Shown: positions 1-6,545, counted from the stretch's first letter. The stretch: 13,320 nucleotides of DNA from CAZCDM01 sp964497475 (GCA_964497475.1 CAZCDM010000048.1:1-13320); one strand, 5' to 3'. Numbers and translations are program-made. Notes: a model not told the origin generated them from the sequence alone.

Positions 1-350
1 CAGGGAGCGAAAAGACCAGCGAGGCCGAAAAGTGAATTTTTCAAGGTGCCCTGGAGGACTCTCAATGTTTCGGTCATGTCGTACAGCCTGCGATTGTACT
101 CAGCCATGATCTGCTCGACAGGCACGTCGCTAAAATCAATCTCGCCACGCCGCATCGGGCCTTCGCCAAGCAGCAGCCAGTCGGCGGAAATATTCAGGGC
201 GACACATGCGTCGACAACAAACTCTGCCGGGATAGACCGGAGCTTGAAGTAGCCGGATAACGTTGACGGAGGAACCCCTGTCATGCGAGCGAGGTCGGCC
301 GGTCGCATGTCTCCCATTGCAGTGAGCAGCCGGCTACGAATACCGCCCAT
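1..350 (-). CDS. Phage CI repressor-like HTH regulator, C-terminus missing
   Basis: Minus-strand reading frame open from an ATG at 350 to the left edge of the window (116 codons seen, no stop), so the C-terminus is lost. Residues about 18-38 form a helix-turn-helix (LARMTGVPPSTLSGYFK). It is followed by SIPAEF at 39-44 and SADWLLLGEGP at 55-65. This arrangement is typical of the N-terminal DNA-binding domain of phage CI-type repressors (Bac_CI_repr family). Residues 66-116 look partly helical and are not recognised. The start is uncertain: an in-frame GTG lies upstream near 386, and neither start has a clear ribosome binding site. The gene is divergent from the HTH-S24 gene at 415, the usual layout of a regulator pair sharing one control region. 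The DNA-binding role is a family inference; the target is unknown. Confidence 0.7.
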   Translation of the reverse strand, partial: MGGIRSRLLTAMGDMRPADLARMTGVPPSTLSGYFKLRSIPAEFVVDACVALNISADWLLLGEGPMRRGEIDFSDVPVEQIMAEYNRRLYDMTETLRVLQGTLKNSLFGLAGLFAP

Positions 351-383
351 CGACTTATCGGATTTTTTTTCGACATCTCGCAC

Positions 384-403
384 AGCCCGAACAGGGCTTT
401 TTT
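384..403 (+). terminator. Short hairpin plus T-run between divergent regulators
   Basis: AGCCC (384-388) and GGGCT (394-398) form a 5-bp stem with a 5-nt loop, followed directly by six T residues (398-403), which has the shape of a weak intrinsic terminator on the plus strand. It lies just before the GAGG ribosome binding site (404-407) of the gene at 415. It would therefore act as an attenuator on transcripts entering from further upstream, or end an antisense transcript across the minus-strand regulator. The same inverted repeat could instead be an operator for one of the regulators. Confidence 0.4.
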
Positions 404-414
404 GAGGCAATGGA

Positions 415-885
415 ATGCGAACTAATCCACAGCATATCGCGAAACGAGCAAACGTCAAGGCCCAAACCAGATTTTACATGGCCGGGCTGCTGATGGCCGC
501 ACAGGGGATCGACTCGTTCGAGGCCCTCGCCGAGACGATTGGGATCTCGAAACAGTACATCAGCCAGATCATTCGCGGCGAACGCCGCCCGGACGTCAAT
601 GACCCGCAGGCCTTCGCAGCCCGGGTGACCGGCGATTCGATGTCGCCCAAGTACAACACCGGCGATATCGTGATCTTCTCGCCGAACCGCCAGGCCCGGC
701 CCGGGCAGGATGTCTTCGTCCGCTTCGAGACCGGCGCGACGACGTTCAAGCGGTTCTACCTCGACGACGAAGCCACGCTCCGCCTCCAGCCGATCAACAA
801 CGCCTACCCGGCCCGGACCGTCCCCCGCCGCGAGGTGACGGGACTCTGGCCTGCAGTCTACCGCATCGAGCAGATCAACCCCTGA
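415..885 (+). CDS. HTH regulator with LexA/CI-type S24 peptidase domain
   Basis: 156 aa. Residues about 33-58 are an XRE-type helix-turn-helix (FEALAETIGISKQYISQIIRG). Residues about 66-150 are a LexA/UmuD/CI-like S24 fold: GDSM with Ser75, then TTFKRFY with Lys112. The 37-residue Ser-to-Lys spacing equals that of E. coli LexA (S119/K156), so the catalytic dyad looks intact. Only about 8 residues link the two domains. The position equivalent to the Ala-Gly cleavage site, about 35 residues before the serine, falls inside the HTH at residues 40-41 (Glu-Thr). Self-cleavage in the usual linker is therefore not possible as judged from sequence. The start at 415 has GAGG seven bases upstream; an in-frame ATG at 478 would give 135 aa and keep both domains. 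It is divergent from the CI-like regulator. The function is probably transcriptional control; the signal and target are unknown. Confidence 0.8.
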   Translation: MRTNPQHIAKRANVKAQTRFYMAGLLMAAQGIDSFEALAETIGISKQYISQIIRGERRPDVNDPQAFAARVTGDSMSPKYNTGDIVIFSPNRQARPGQDVFVRFETGATTFKRFYLDDEATLRLQPINNAYPARTVPRREVTGLWPAVYRIEQINP

Positions 886-903
886 CCCCGCCCGGACGCA
901 GCC

Positions 904-931
904 TTGCCGCCCGTCGCAGCAACTGTATGAT
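904..931 (+). promoter_or_regulatory. Sigma70-like promoter giving a leaderless GT4 mRNA
   Basis: TTGCCG (904-909), 16-bp spacer, TATGAT (926-931). The expected transcription start, seven bases after the -10 box, is position 938, the A of the ATG of the next gene. No ribosome binding site is visible before that ATG, which fits a leaderless transcript. Confidence 0.5.
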
Positions 932-937
932 GCACGC

Positions 938-1990
938 ATGAGTCCCGTGGTTCACATTCTCGATCGCACCTGCCCGGCCGACCTGCTGCGGCAGGTGGAA
1001 GCTCTGGCCCGGCCGGAGGATGTTGTCCTGTCCCTCGGCCCGGAGCCACGAACAATCTTGCCGATCACGCGAAGCATCGCCCGGCCGCTGGGCTCGGCCG
1101 CTCTGACCGGTCGCGCCCTGAGCCGGGCCATCCGCCCGGCGAGCCTGCTGCACTGCTGGGGCTGGTCGGTGGTCGCGCCGGCTGTCGTTGCCGCCCGACG
1201 AACCGCCGGCCGCGTCGCGGTCAGCGTACCCGCCCTGCCGGCGCGGCGTGAGGCAGTCTTCGTGCCGTGGGACATCGCGATGAACGGGCTGGACCTGATC
1301 CTGCCCACCCAGGCCGCTGCGCGGTGGGTCATCGCCGCCGGGGCCGACCCGGCCCGGGTGCATGTGCTGAGCCCGCCGGGCCTGGCCGAGCCGCCCGAGG
1401 CAACCACGCGAGCCCGCGTGCGCAGCGAGCTGGGCCTCGACGACGGAGAAGTCCTCATCGCCGCGCCCAGCGAGATGCTCACCTACGCCGGCCACGACCA
1501 GGTCTCCTGGATTCACGCAATCTGCCGGCACGTCCAGCCTCGGGGACGCATCATCATGCCCGGCTCGGGCACGGCCGAGGGGCATGTGAACTTCTTCGCC
1601 CACACGACCGGCTTCGGCCAGGAGGTCCACTTCACGCGCGGCCGCTTCAGCCTGGCCGAGGTGCTGGCCGGGGCCGACATCGTGGCGGTGCTGCACCGCT
1701 GTGACCTGGGCGTGACGCCGGTGGCCTCGGCGATCTCGGCCGGGCGGGCGATTCTCGCCACCGACACGCCGGACCATCGCGAGCTGCTCACCGACGACCA
1801 GACCGCCCTGCTGGTCGAGCCCGGCAGCCAGCGGATCGGCTCGGCCCGGCTGCTGGAACTGCTGACCGATACCGCCCTGCGAACGCGCCTCGGCCAGGCC
1901 GCCGCCGAACAGGCCGCCGCCCACCACCCCGCCGCCGCAGCCGCCCGGCTGGAAGAAATCCATGACGCCATCGCAGCCCGGCCGATATAA
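938..1990 (+). CDS. GT4-like glycosyltransferase (GT-B fold), degenerate active-site motif
   Basis: 350 aa, the usual length for a GT-B glycosyltransferase. The C-terminal half carries the recognisable GT4 signature: ADIVAVL, then AGRAILATDTPDHRELL, then a TALLVEPGS stretch matching the common pattern of a variable residue, A-x-G-x-P/A, VxATD, ELL, DxxTALLV. The N-terminal half (about 1-160) is weakly conserved, as is normal for the acceptor-binding domain. The E-x7-E motif that contacts the sugar nucleotide in most GT4 enzymes is altered: Asp256 stands at the first position and Ser264 at the second. It is probably cytoplasmic and adds a sugar to an envelope glycan, judging from the WaaP-like kinase and GT9 genes that follow. 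Substrate and activity are inferred. The start is fixed by the promoter abutting the ATG; the stop overlaps a TATAAT box of the next gene. Confidence 0.75.
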   Translation: MSPVVHILDRTCPADLLRQVEALARPEDVVLSLGPEPRTILPITRSIARPLGSAALTGRALSRAIRPASLLHCWGWSVVAPAVVAARRTAGRVAVSVPALPARREAVFVPWDIAMNGLDLILPTQAAARWVIAAGADPARVHVLSPPGLAEPPEATTRARVRSELGLDDGEVLIAAPSEMLTYAGHDQVSWIHAICRHVQPRGRIIMPGSGTAEGHVNFFAHTTGFGQEVHFTRGRFSLAEVLAGADIVAVLHRCDLGVTPVASAISAGRAILATDTPDHRELLTDDQTALLVEPGSQRIGSARLLELLTDTALRTRLGQAAAEQAAAHHPAAAAARLEEIHDAIAARPI

Positions 1991-1991
1991 T
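1962..1991 (+). promoter_or_regulatory. Possible internal promoter before the kinase gene
   Basis: A perfect TATAAT (1986-1991) overlaps the GT4 stop codon, with a moderate -35 match, ATGACG (1962-1967), 18 bp upstream. The expected start near 1998 would leave a leader of about 12 nt before the ATG at 2010. It would allow the kinase, GT9 and DUF2062 genes to be expressed apart from the first glycosyltransferase gene. Confidence 0.35.
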
Positions 1992-2009
1992 GCTCCCCCT
2001 GTCGCTGCC

Positions 2010-3761
2010 ATGACCAACGAACCATCCAACCTCCGCCCGATCCAAGTGGGGCGAACCTTCTTCGCCGACGGCCCGACCCGCCACGCTCTCGAGCCCCACC
2101 TCGACGCCTGCCGATCGGTCGACCAGGCCGTCTGGCAGCAGGTCAAGCACAACGCCAGCCGCACCGTCTGGAAGGGCGAGCTGGCCGGCCAGCGCGTCTA
2201 CCTCAAGCAGTTCCACGGCCGGAGCCTCTCCCACCGCCTCCGCCGACTGCTGCACCGCAGCGACGCCATGCGCGAGATGCAATTCTCGCTCTACCTCAAC
2301 AGCAAGTCGGTCCGCTGCGTCGAGACGCTGGCAGGCGAGTCTGGCCCGCAAGGCGAATGGGTGCTGACGCGGGATCTGGCCCCGGCCGAGCCGGCCGAGC
2401 AGTGGCACGCCCGACAACTTGCCCGGACCGACCTCGACCGCCGCACGCTCCAGCCGATCATCCTCCGCCTGGCCCAACTGATCGGGCAGATGCACGCCGC
2501 CGGCGTGATCCATCGCGACCTGCACCTGGGCAATGTGATGATCGACGAGTCCGGCCACGAGCCCGAGCTGGTGCTGATGGACCTGCACCGCATGAGCCAG
2601 CGGGTCAGCCTCAGCCGGCGGGCCATGGCAGCGAACCTCGCCCAGCTGCTGCACGACCGCCTCCACACCACCACCCGCACCGAACGGCTGCGGTTCCTCA
2701 AGCAGTACCTCTCCGCCTGCGGCCGGGGCGGCAGCGTGCGGGGCTGGCAGATGCTCATCGACGACCTGGCCGCACGACACACCCGCCGACAGAACCGCCA
2801 GCGCGACCGGCGGATCTTCGGCACGAATCGCTACTTCGCTCCGCTCTCACTGCCGGGCCTGTGGCGAGCGCAGGTGGTGCTGGCCTCGAAACGCAAGCCC
2901 ACCGGCTCGACCGCCGCGGAGAAGGTTTTTACCGCCGAGCAATGGGCCCGCGTGCTGGCCGACCCGACCTCCCTGATGGACGAATCGACCGGCACGCTCA
3001 TCAAGTACACTCCCAGCGGCAAGGTCGTCCGCCGCACGCTCCGCCTGGGGGAAACCGATATCGACCTGTTCGTCAAGCAGCCTCGTACCCGGCGGATCTG
3101 GAAACGCCTGGCCAACATCTTCCGCACGAGCCGACCCAAGCGGGCGTTCCACCTCGGCCATCAGCTGCTGACCCGCCGCATCGCCACGGCCCTGCCCCTG
3201 GCCGTGCTGGAACGGCGCATCGGCCCGTTCCTGCTGGACAGCATCCTCATCACCGAAACCGTCCACGCCCCGCACCTGTACGAATTCATGGACGCCTGGC
3301 TGAGCGTGCCGCCCAAAACCCAAACCCCCCTGTCCGTGCCCCAGCAGAGGCAGCTCGCCCAGGAGGTGCTCTGGCAGCTCGGGCGGATGCTCCAGCAACT
3401 GCACGACAACCGCTTTGCCCATCGCGACCTCAAAGCCACCAACATCCGCGTCTATTGGCAGCTGGGGCAGAAACCGGCGATCATCCTCGTCGACCTCGAC
3501 GGCGTCGTGCGGGTTCACGCCATGACGGCCCGGCGGATGTTCCAGGGCCTGATGCGCCTCAACGTATCGCTGCTGCAGTGCCCCGTCGTAAACCACGCCG
3601 GACGCCTGCGCATGCTGCTGGGCTACCTCCGCCGGCCCGGCAGCGGACGCATCCACTTCAAGCCCTACTGGCGGTTCCTGGAAACCTGGTCGGCCCGCAA
3701 GCTCAGCCAGCAGCTCCGCAGCCGGCAGCAGAGGCAAAAGGCCCAGCGGAGGCCCGCATGA
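2010..3761 (+). CDS. Tandem WaaP/InaA-type lipopolysaccharide kinase, two kinase domains
   Basis: 583 aa from the ATG at 2010. A start at 1962 would add 16 aa and overlap the previous gene, so it is less likely. Two protein-kinase-like domains of the Kdo/WaaP family lie in tandem. Domain 1 (about 20-250) has the ATP-binding lysine candidate Lys66 (YLKQF), the catalytic loop HRDLHLGN (Asp170) and the metal-binding MDLHR (Asp191). Domain 2 (about 330-560) has Lys356 (VKQP), HRDLKATN (Asp473) and VDLDG (Asp495). All key residues are present in both halves, so both may be active. The WaaP family phosphorylates sugars of the LPS inner core; here the acceptor is unknown. Single WaaP proteins are usually about 250-300 aa, so this is a fused duplication. 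The C-terminus is rich in Arg and Gln. The stop overlaps the next start (ATGA, 3758-3761), implying translational coupling to the GT9 gene. Confidence 0.82.
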   Translation: MTNEPSNLRPIQVGRTFFADGPTRHALEPHLDACRSVDQAVWQQVKHNASRTVWKGELAGQRVYLKQFHGRSLSHRLRRLLHRSDAMREMQFSLYLNSKSVRCVETLAGESGPQGEWVLTRDLAPAEPAEQWHARQLARTDLDRRTLQPIILRLAQLIGQMHAAGVIHRDLHLGNVMIDESGHEPELVLMDLHRMSQRVSLSRRAMAANLAQLLHDRLHTTTRTERLRFLKQYLSACGRGGSVRGWQMLIDDLAARHTRRQNRQRDRRIFGTNRYFAPLSLPGLWRAQVVLASKRKPTGSTAAEKVFTAEQWARVLADPTSLMDESTGTLIKYTPSGKVVRRTLRLGETDIDLFVKQPRTRRIWKRLANIFRTSRPKRAFHLGHQLLTRRIATALPLAVLERRIGPFLLDSILITETVHAPHLYEFMDAWLSVPPKTQTPLSVPQQRQLAQEVLWQLGRMLQQLHDNRFAHRDLKATNIRVYWQLGQKPAIILVDLDGVVRVHAMTARRMFQGLMRLNVSLLQCPVVNHAGRLRMLLGYLRRPGSGRIHFKPYWRFLETWSARKLSQQLRSRQQRQKAQRRPA

Positions 3762-4810
3762 CCGCCCCCGCCCTGGCCGAGCTGCCCGCCCCCCAGCGGG
3801 TGCTGCTGATCAAACCCTCCGCCCTCGGCGATGTCGTCACCGCCCTGCCCGTGCTCGGCGGGCTGCGGCGAACCTTCCCCACCGCGCAACTGCACTGGCT
3901 GGTCTCCACGAGCTGTGCAGCCATTCTTCAAGACGAGCCTCGCGTTGATGAGCGGGTACTCTTCGAGCGGAAAAAACTCGGGCGGGCGTGGTACTACCCC
4001 CCGGCCACGGCTTCGCTGTGGCGGTTCCGCCGAACGCTGGCCAAAGGCCAGTACGACTGGGTGATCGATCTGCAGGGCCTGGCGCGCAGCGCCATCTTCG
4101 CGCGGTGGACGGGCGCTGCGGTCCGGGCCGGCTTTGCCGACGCCCGCGAGGGCGCCCCGCTGAGCTACACCCACCGCATCGAGACAACCGCCGAGCACAC
4201 CATCGACCGCAACATCGACCTGGCCAGGAAGCTCGGCATCGATGCGCGTGGCGAGGACCTCCGCCTGAGCGTCTCGCCAGCCGCTGCCGAGCAGGCCCGG
4301 GCGATGCTGGCCGAGCACCTGCCCGCCGGGGGCGAGTACCTGCTGTGCGTGCCGCCGACGCGCTGGGCCACCAAGCAGTATCCCGTGCGTCACTGGCGGC
4401 GGGTGGTGGCCGAGTTGGCGCGGGATATCCCCGTCGTGCTGACCGGCAGCGGGGGGGATCGGCCTCTCTGCGGCGCCATCGCCGCCGACCAGCCCCGCGG
4501 CGTGATCGACCTGACCGGCCGCAGTTCCCTGCCGGTGCTGACGGCCCTGATCGCCGCGGCGCGCGGCGTGCTCTGCTGCGACTCGGCGGCCAAGTTCATC
4601 GCCGCCGCCGTCGAGACCGACTGCCGCATCCTCATCGGCCCGACCCGCGCCGAGCGCACCGGCCCGTGGGGCACGGGCGAATCCGTCATCGCCGAAGTCG
4701 CCTGCCAGGGCTGCCTCCAGCGCAGCTGCCCGCACATCTCCTGCATGGACTCCATCGCACCGGCCCGCGTCGTCGCCGCCGGGCGCGAGATGATCGGAGC
4801 CGCCCGATGA
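3758..4810 (+). CDS. GT9 heptosyltransferase-like glycosyltransferase
   Basis: 350 aa, the size of WaaC/WaaF enzymes. The N-terminus has RVLLIKPSALGDVV, in which Asp25 matches the catalytic base of heptosyltransferases. It is followed by DLQGLARSA, AGFADAREG, RWATKQYPVRHW, DLTGRSSL, GPTRAERTGPWG and a cysteine-rich end (CQGC then CPH and CMDSI) typical of GT9. The nucleotide-sugar loop reads CDSAAKF (Asp275) where most relatives have D-(T/S)-G-x-x-H, so donor recognition may differ. The family transfers heptose from ADP-heptose to lipid A/Kdo or a neighbouring heptose at the cytoplasmic face of the inner membrane. Donor and acceptor here are inferred. It overlaps the kinase gene and the DUF2062 gene by ATGA at both ends, which places it in the middle of a tightly coupled envelope operon. 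Confidence 0.87.
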   Translation: MTAPALAELPAPQRVLLIKPSALGDVVTALPVLGGLRRTFPTAQLHWLVSTSCAAILQDEPRVDERVLFERKKLGRAWYYPPATASLWRFRRTLAKGQYDWVIDLQGLARSAIFARWTGAAVRAGFADAREGAPLSYTHRIETTAEHTIDRNIDLARKLGIDARGEDLRLSVSPAAAEQARAMLAEHLPAGGEYLLCVPPTRWATKQYPVRHWRRVVAELARDIPVVLTGSGGDRPLCGAIAADQPRGVIDLTGRSSLPVLTALIAAARGVLCCDSAAKFIAAAVETDCRILIGPTRAERTGPWGTGESVIAEVACQGCLQRSCPHISCMDSIAPARVVAAGREMIGAAR

Positions 4811-5415
4811 GCGTCCTGCGGACCCTGACCTACTTCATCAAGAAGCTCGAAGTCTTCTTCATCTACCGCGTGCTGCACGTCAACGACACGCCGCACCGCA
4901 TCGCCCTGAGCATCGCCATTGCGGTGTTCTGGACGTGGACGCCGACGATCGGCCTGCAGATGGTGCTGACGCTGGCCACGGCCACGCTGCTGCGGGCCAA
5001 CAAATTCGTCGGCCTGCCGTTCGTGTGGATATCCAACCCCGCGACGATCATCCCGCTGTACGTACCGAATTACTTCGTCGGCTGCTGGATCACGGGGGGC
5101 GACTACAGCGGGTGGACCGTCATCCGCAACGCCACCACCGAAGCCTTCGCCCTGGAAGGCGGCATGTGGGAGCACTTCGTGCGGATCGGAAACTGGTTCC
5201 AGGCCATCACGCCCGTGTTCCTGGAACTGTGGGTCGGCAGTGTGGTCGTCGGGCTGGCCCTGGCGGTGCTGAGTTACTTCGGCCTCTACCGTATGATCGT
5301 GGTCTACCGCAGCAAGTACCACAACTGGCAGGCCCGCCACGCCGAACGCAAAGCCGAGCGAAAAGAAAAGCGGGAAGAGAAACGGCAAGACAATCAGCCA
5401 TCGGCCTCGTCTTGA
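4807..5415 (+). CDS. DUF2062 membrane protein
   Basis: 202 aa from the ATG at 4807, which overlaps the GT9 stop (ATGA). The central segment (about 30-85) matches the DUF2062 pattern: a hydrophobic IALSIAIAVF stretch, a P-x-x-G-L-Q turn (PTIGLQM), a second hydrophobic stretch ending in ANKFVGLP, then WISNPATIIPLY. The WxSNPxTxxPLY block is the family hallmark. A further membrane segment lies at about 140-165. The C-terminal 35 residues are very charged (repeated Arg, Lys, Glu) and probably cytoplasmic. The function of the family is not established. It is often found beside lipid, glycosyltransferase or envelope genes, and the coupling to GT9 here supports a role in envelope assembly. That role is inference. 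Confidence 0.85.
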   Translation: MSVLRTLTYFIKKLEVFFIYRVLHVNDTPHRIALSIAIAVFWTWTPTIGLQMVLTLATATLLRANKFVGLPFVWISNPATIIPLYVPNYFVGCWITGGDYSGWTVIRNATTEAFALEGGMWEHFVRIGNWFQAITPVFLELWVGSVVVGLALAVLSYFGLYRMIVVYRSKYHNWQARHAERKAERKEKREEKRQDNQPSASS

Positions 5416-5497
5416 GGGGCGCATCGAGACAGGCCCCGAAGAGCGATTGTCCACAGGCGCGTATAAAAAAACAATCCGCCGCCTCCTGAGGTTTCCA

Positions 5498-5528
5498 TTG
5501 CTTCGCCCCGCCCGGGCCATGCTATAAT
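5498..5528 (+). promoter_or_regulatory. Promoter of the DUF2617-like gene
   Basis: Perfect TATAAT at 5523-5528 with TTGCTT at 5498-5503; the spacer is long at 19 bp. The expected start near 5535 leaves about 5 nt before the ATG at 5540 and there is no ribosome binding site, so the mRNA would be practically leaderless. Confidence 0.5.
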
Positions 5529-5539
5529 AGCCCATCGCC

Positions 5540-6082
5540 ATGCATATCGGTCCGACACAATCTCTCGATTCGCTTCGGCTGTTCCTGTTCGATCGGCCGC
5601 TGCACCCGGAACTCTTTGAGATCCACCAGGACATCCGCCTGGCCCGCGGTGAGTGGGATGCGCAGATCTGGATCACCGGCTGCACGCACGTGATCGGCTT
5701 TTACCGCGGCGACCAGAGCCTGCTCGAAGTCGTCGCCGACGACCAGGCCACCCTCCCCCGGCGCGGCGAGATGATCTCCCTGCCGCTGCGGGGCGAAAAA
5801 GCCCACGAGAAAAAGCAGCTCGGCGGCATCGACTACATGATGAACTTCCAGACCGAGACGATGAGCCCGCGGGTCTACCGCACGACGCACCACGAGATGG
5901 CCCGCAAGGCATCGCGGCGCGGCATTTTCGTGCCCTTCCCCCACTGGATGGTCAACTCGCTGACGCCCTATTCCTACCTCACCTACGAGGCCCGCGAGAA
6001 TCACCTGCACATCATGGCCTTCCACGCCTTTCCGGGCGATCTGACCATGGTCAAAACCCAGTCGATCTTCGAGCTGGGTTGA
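5540..6082 (+). CDS. DUF2617-like protein of unknown function
   Basis: 180 aa, soluble, with no signal peptide or membrane segment. Recognised from memory as similar to planctomycete DUF2617 proteins: RPLHPELFEI near the N-terminus (about 19-28), LPRRGEMISLPLRGE (about 72-86), GGIDYMMNFQTE (about 94-105) and a C-terminal block SYLTYEARENHLHIMAFHAF followed by VKTQSIFEL. The strong conservation I recall across planctomycetes suggests a core cellular role, but no activity is known and none can be read from the sequence. It stands alone with its own promoter, separated from the envelope operon by 124 bp. No recognised catalytic motif is visible. Family assignment is likely but not certain. Confidence 0.72.
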   Translation: MHIGPTQSLDSLRLFLFDRPLHPELFEIHQDIRLARGEWDAQIWITGCTHVIGFYRGDQSLLEVVADDQATLPRRGEMISLPLRGEKAHEKKQLGGIDYMMNFQTETMSPRVYRTTHHEMARKASRRGIFVPFPHWMVNSLTPYSYLTYEARENHLHIMAFHAFPGDLTMVKTQSIFELG

Positions 6083-6142
6083 TCGACCCCCGGCCAGCCG
6101 CGCCTCTCTTGCCCAGCCGGGATAAAAAAACTCACCCGCCCG

Positions 6143-6170
6143 TTGACACATTCGCCCCAAACGGTATACT
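6143..6170 (+). promoter_or_regulatory. Strong sigma70-type promoter upstream of RNA region and tRNA-Gln
   Basis: Perfect -35 TTGACA (6143-6148), 16-bp spacer, -10 TATACT (6165-6170). This is the best promoter match in the window. The expected start is near 6177. The first gene downstream is tRNA-Gln, 224 nt later, so the transcript begins with a long non-coding segment. Confidence 0.7.
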
Positions 6171-6176
6171 CGCGGG

Positions 6177-6330
6177 TCTGCAATGTAAGGCGTCGTACCG
6201 TCCGCACGGGGCGCCCCGCGATGTTGGCGGGAATGGGCAGGTGAGCTGGCGGCCACCTGTTCAGACCTCCGGACGCAGTCGCAGCCGCCGATCCCACATG
6301 GGCTGGCCGTCCTGACCCGACGCCTCGGCC
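6177..6330 (+). ncRNA. Candidate structured RNA of unknown family
   Basis: Non-coding stretch between the promoter and tRNA-Gln. Helices found by eye: a closing helix of 8 bp pairs 6188-6195 with 6318-6325; inside it 6223-6230 pairs with 6285-6292 (8 bp, two G-U); nested within, 6234-6243 pairs with 6254-6263 (10 bp, two G-U). Smaller hairpins are possible at 6207-6218 and 6293-6302. GC-rich DNA folds easily, so the nesting alone is not proof. I compared it mentally with 6S, 4.5S/SRP, tmRNA, cobalamin and PRPP riboswitch patterns and found no convincing match. It could be an independent small RNA, a leader of the tRNA-prs transcript, or meaningless spacer. Confidence 0.3.
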
Positions 6331-6400
6331 GCCCTGGATGTTTCATACCGTTACGTTACCCGCCTGCCCGCTGCAATGCACCGGCTGGGCCCACGGACAT

Positions 6401-6472
6401 AACCCGGTGGTGTAATTGGCAACACTGGAGGTTTTGGTCCTCCCATTCCAGGTTCAAGTCCTGGCCGGGTTG
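6401..6472 (+). tRNA. trnQ: tRNA-Gln (anticodon UUG)
   Basis: Full cloverleaf of 72 nt. The acceptor stem AACCCGG/CCGGGTT is seven perfect pairs (6401-6407 with 6465-6471). The D arm is GTGT/ACAC with GG in the loop. The anticodon stem GGAGG/CCTCC holds the loop TTTTGGT, anticodon TTG. The variable loop is 4 nt. The T arm CCAGG/CCTGG holds the loop TTCAAGT. The discriminator base is G73 and the first pair is the weak A1-U72, both in keeping with glutamine tRNAs. The 3' CCA is not encoded. It reads CAA codons and probably CAG by wobble. Confidence 0.95.
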
Positions 6473-6545
6473 ATAACTACGAGGCAATGAACACGACAGC
6501 AAATCCATCTTCGGCTACCATCGGCCTGCCCCCGGAGGCCCGCGC

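Noticed and set aside
46..252. Small plus-strand frame of 68 codons
   Set aside because: It is the antisense of the CI-like regulator, which has a clear HTH.
384..398. LexA/SOS box in the gap between the two regulators
   Set aside because: Only a CGAACA half-site is present; the second half does not match either the proteobacterial or the Bacillus-type box.
2357..3757. Long plus-strand open frame in another phase upstream of the GT9 gene
   Set aside because: It overlaps the WaaP kinase gene and is Arg/Pro/Ala-rich nonsense; only the part after the ATG at 3758 is the real GT9 protein.
5443..5478. Terminator after the DUF2062 gene (GATTGT and ACAATC)
   Set aside because: Only six pairs with a loop of about 20 nt and no T-run.
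6188..6325. 6S RNA, SRP RNA, cobalamin or PRPP riboswitch
   Set aside because: Conserved sequence blocks of these families, such as GGAAGCAG of SRP RNA, were not found; only generic helices are present.
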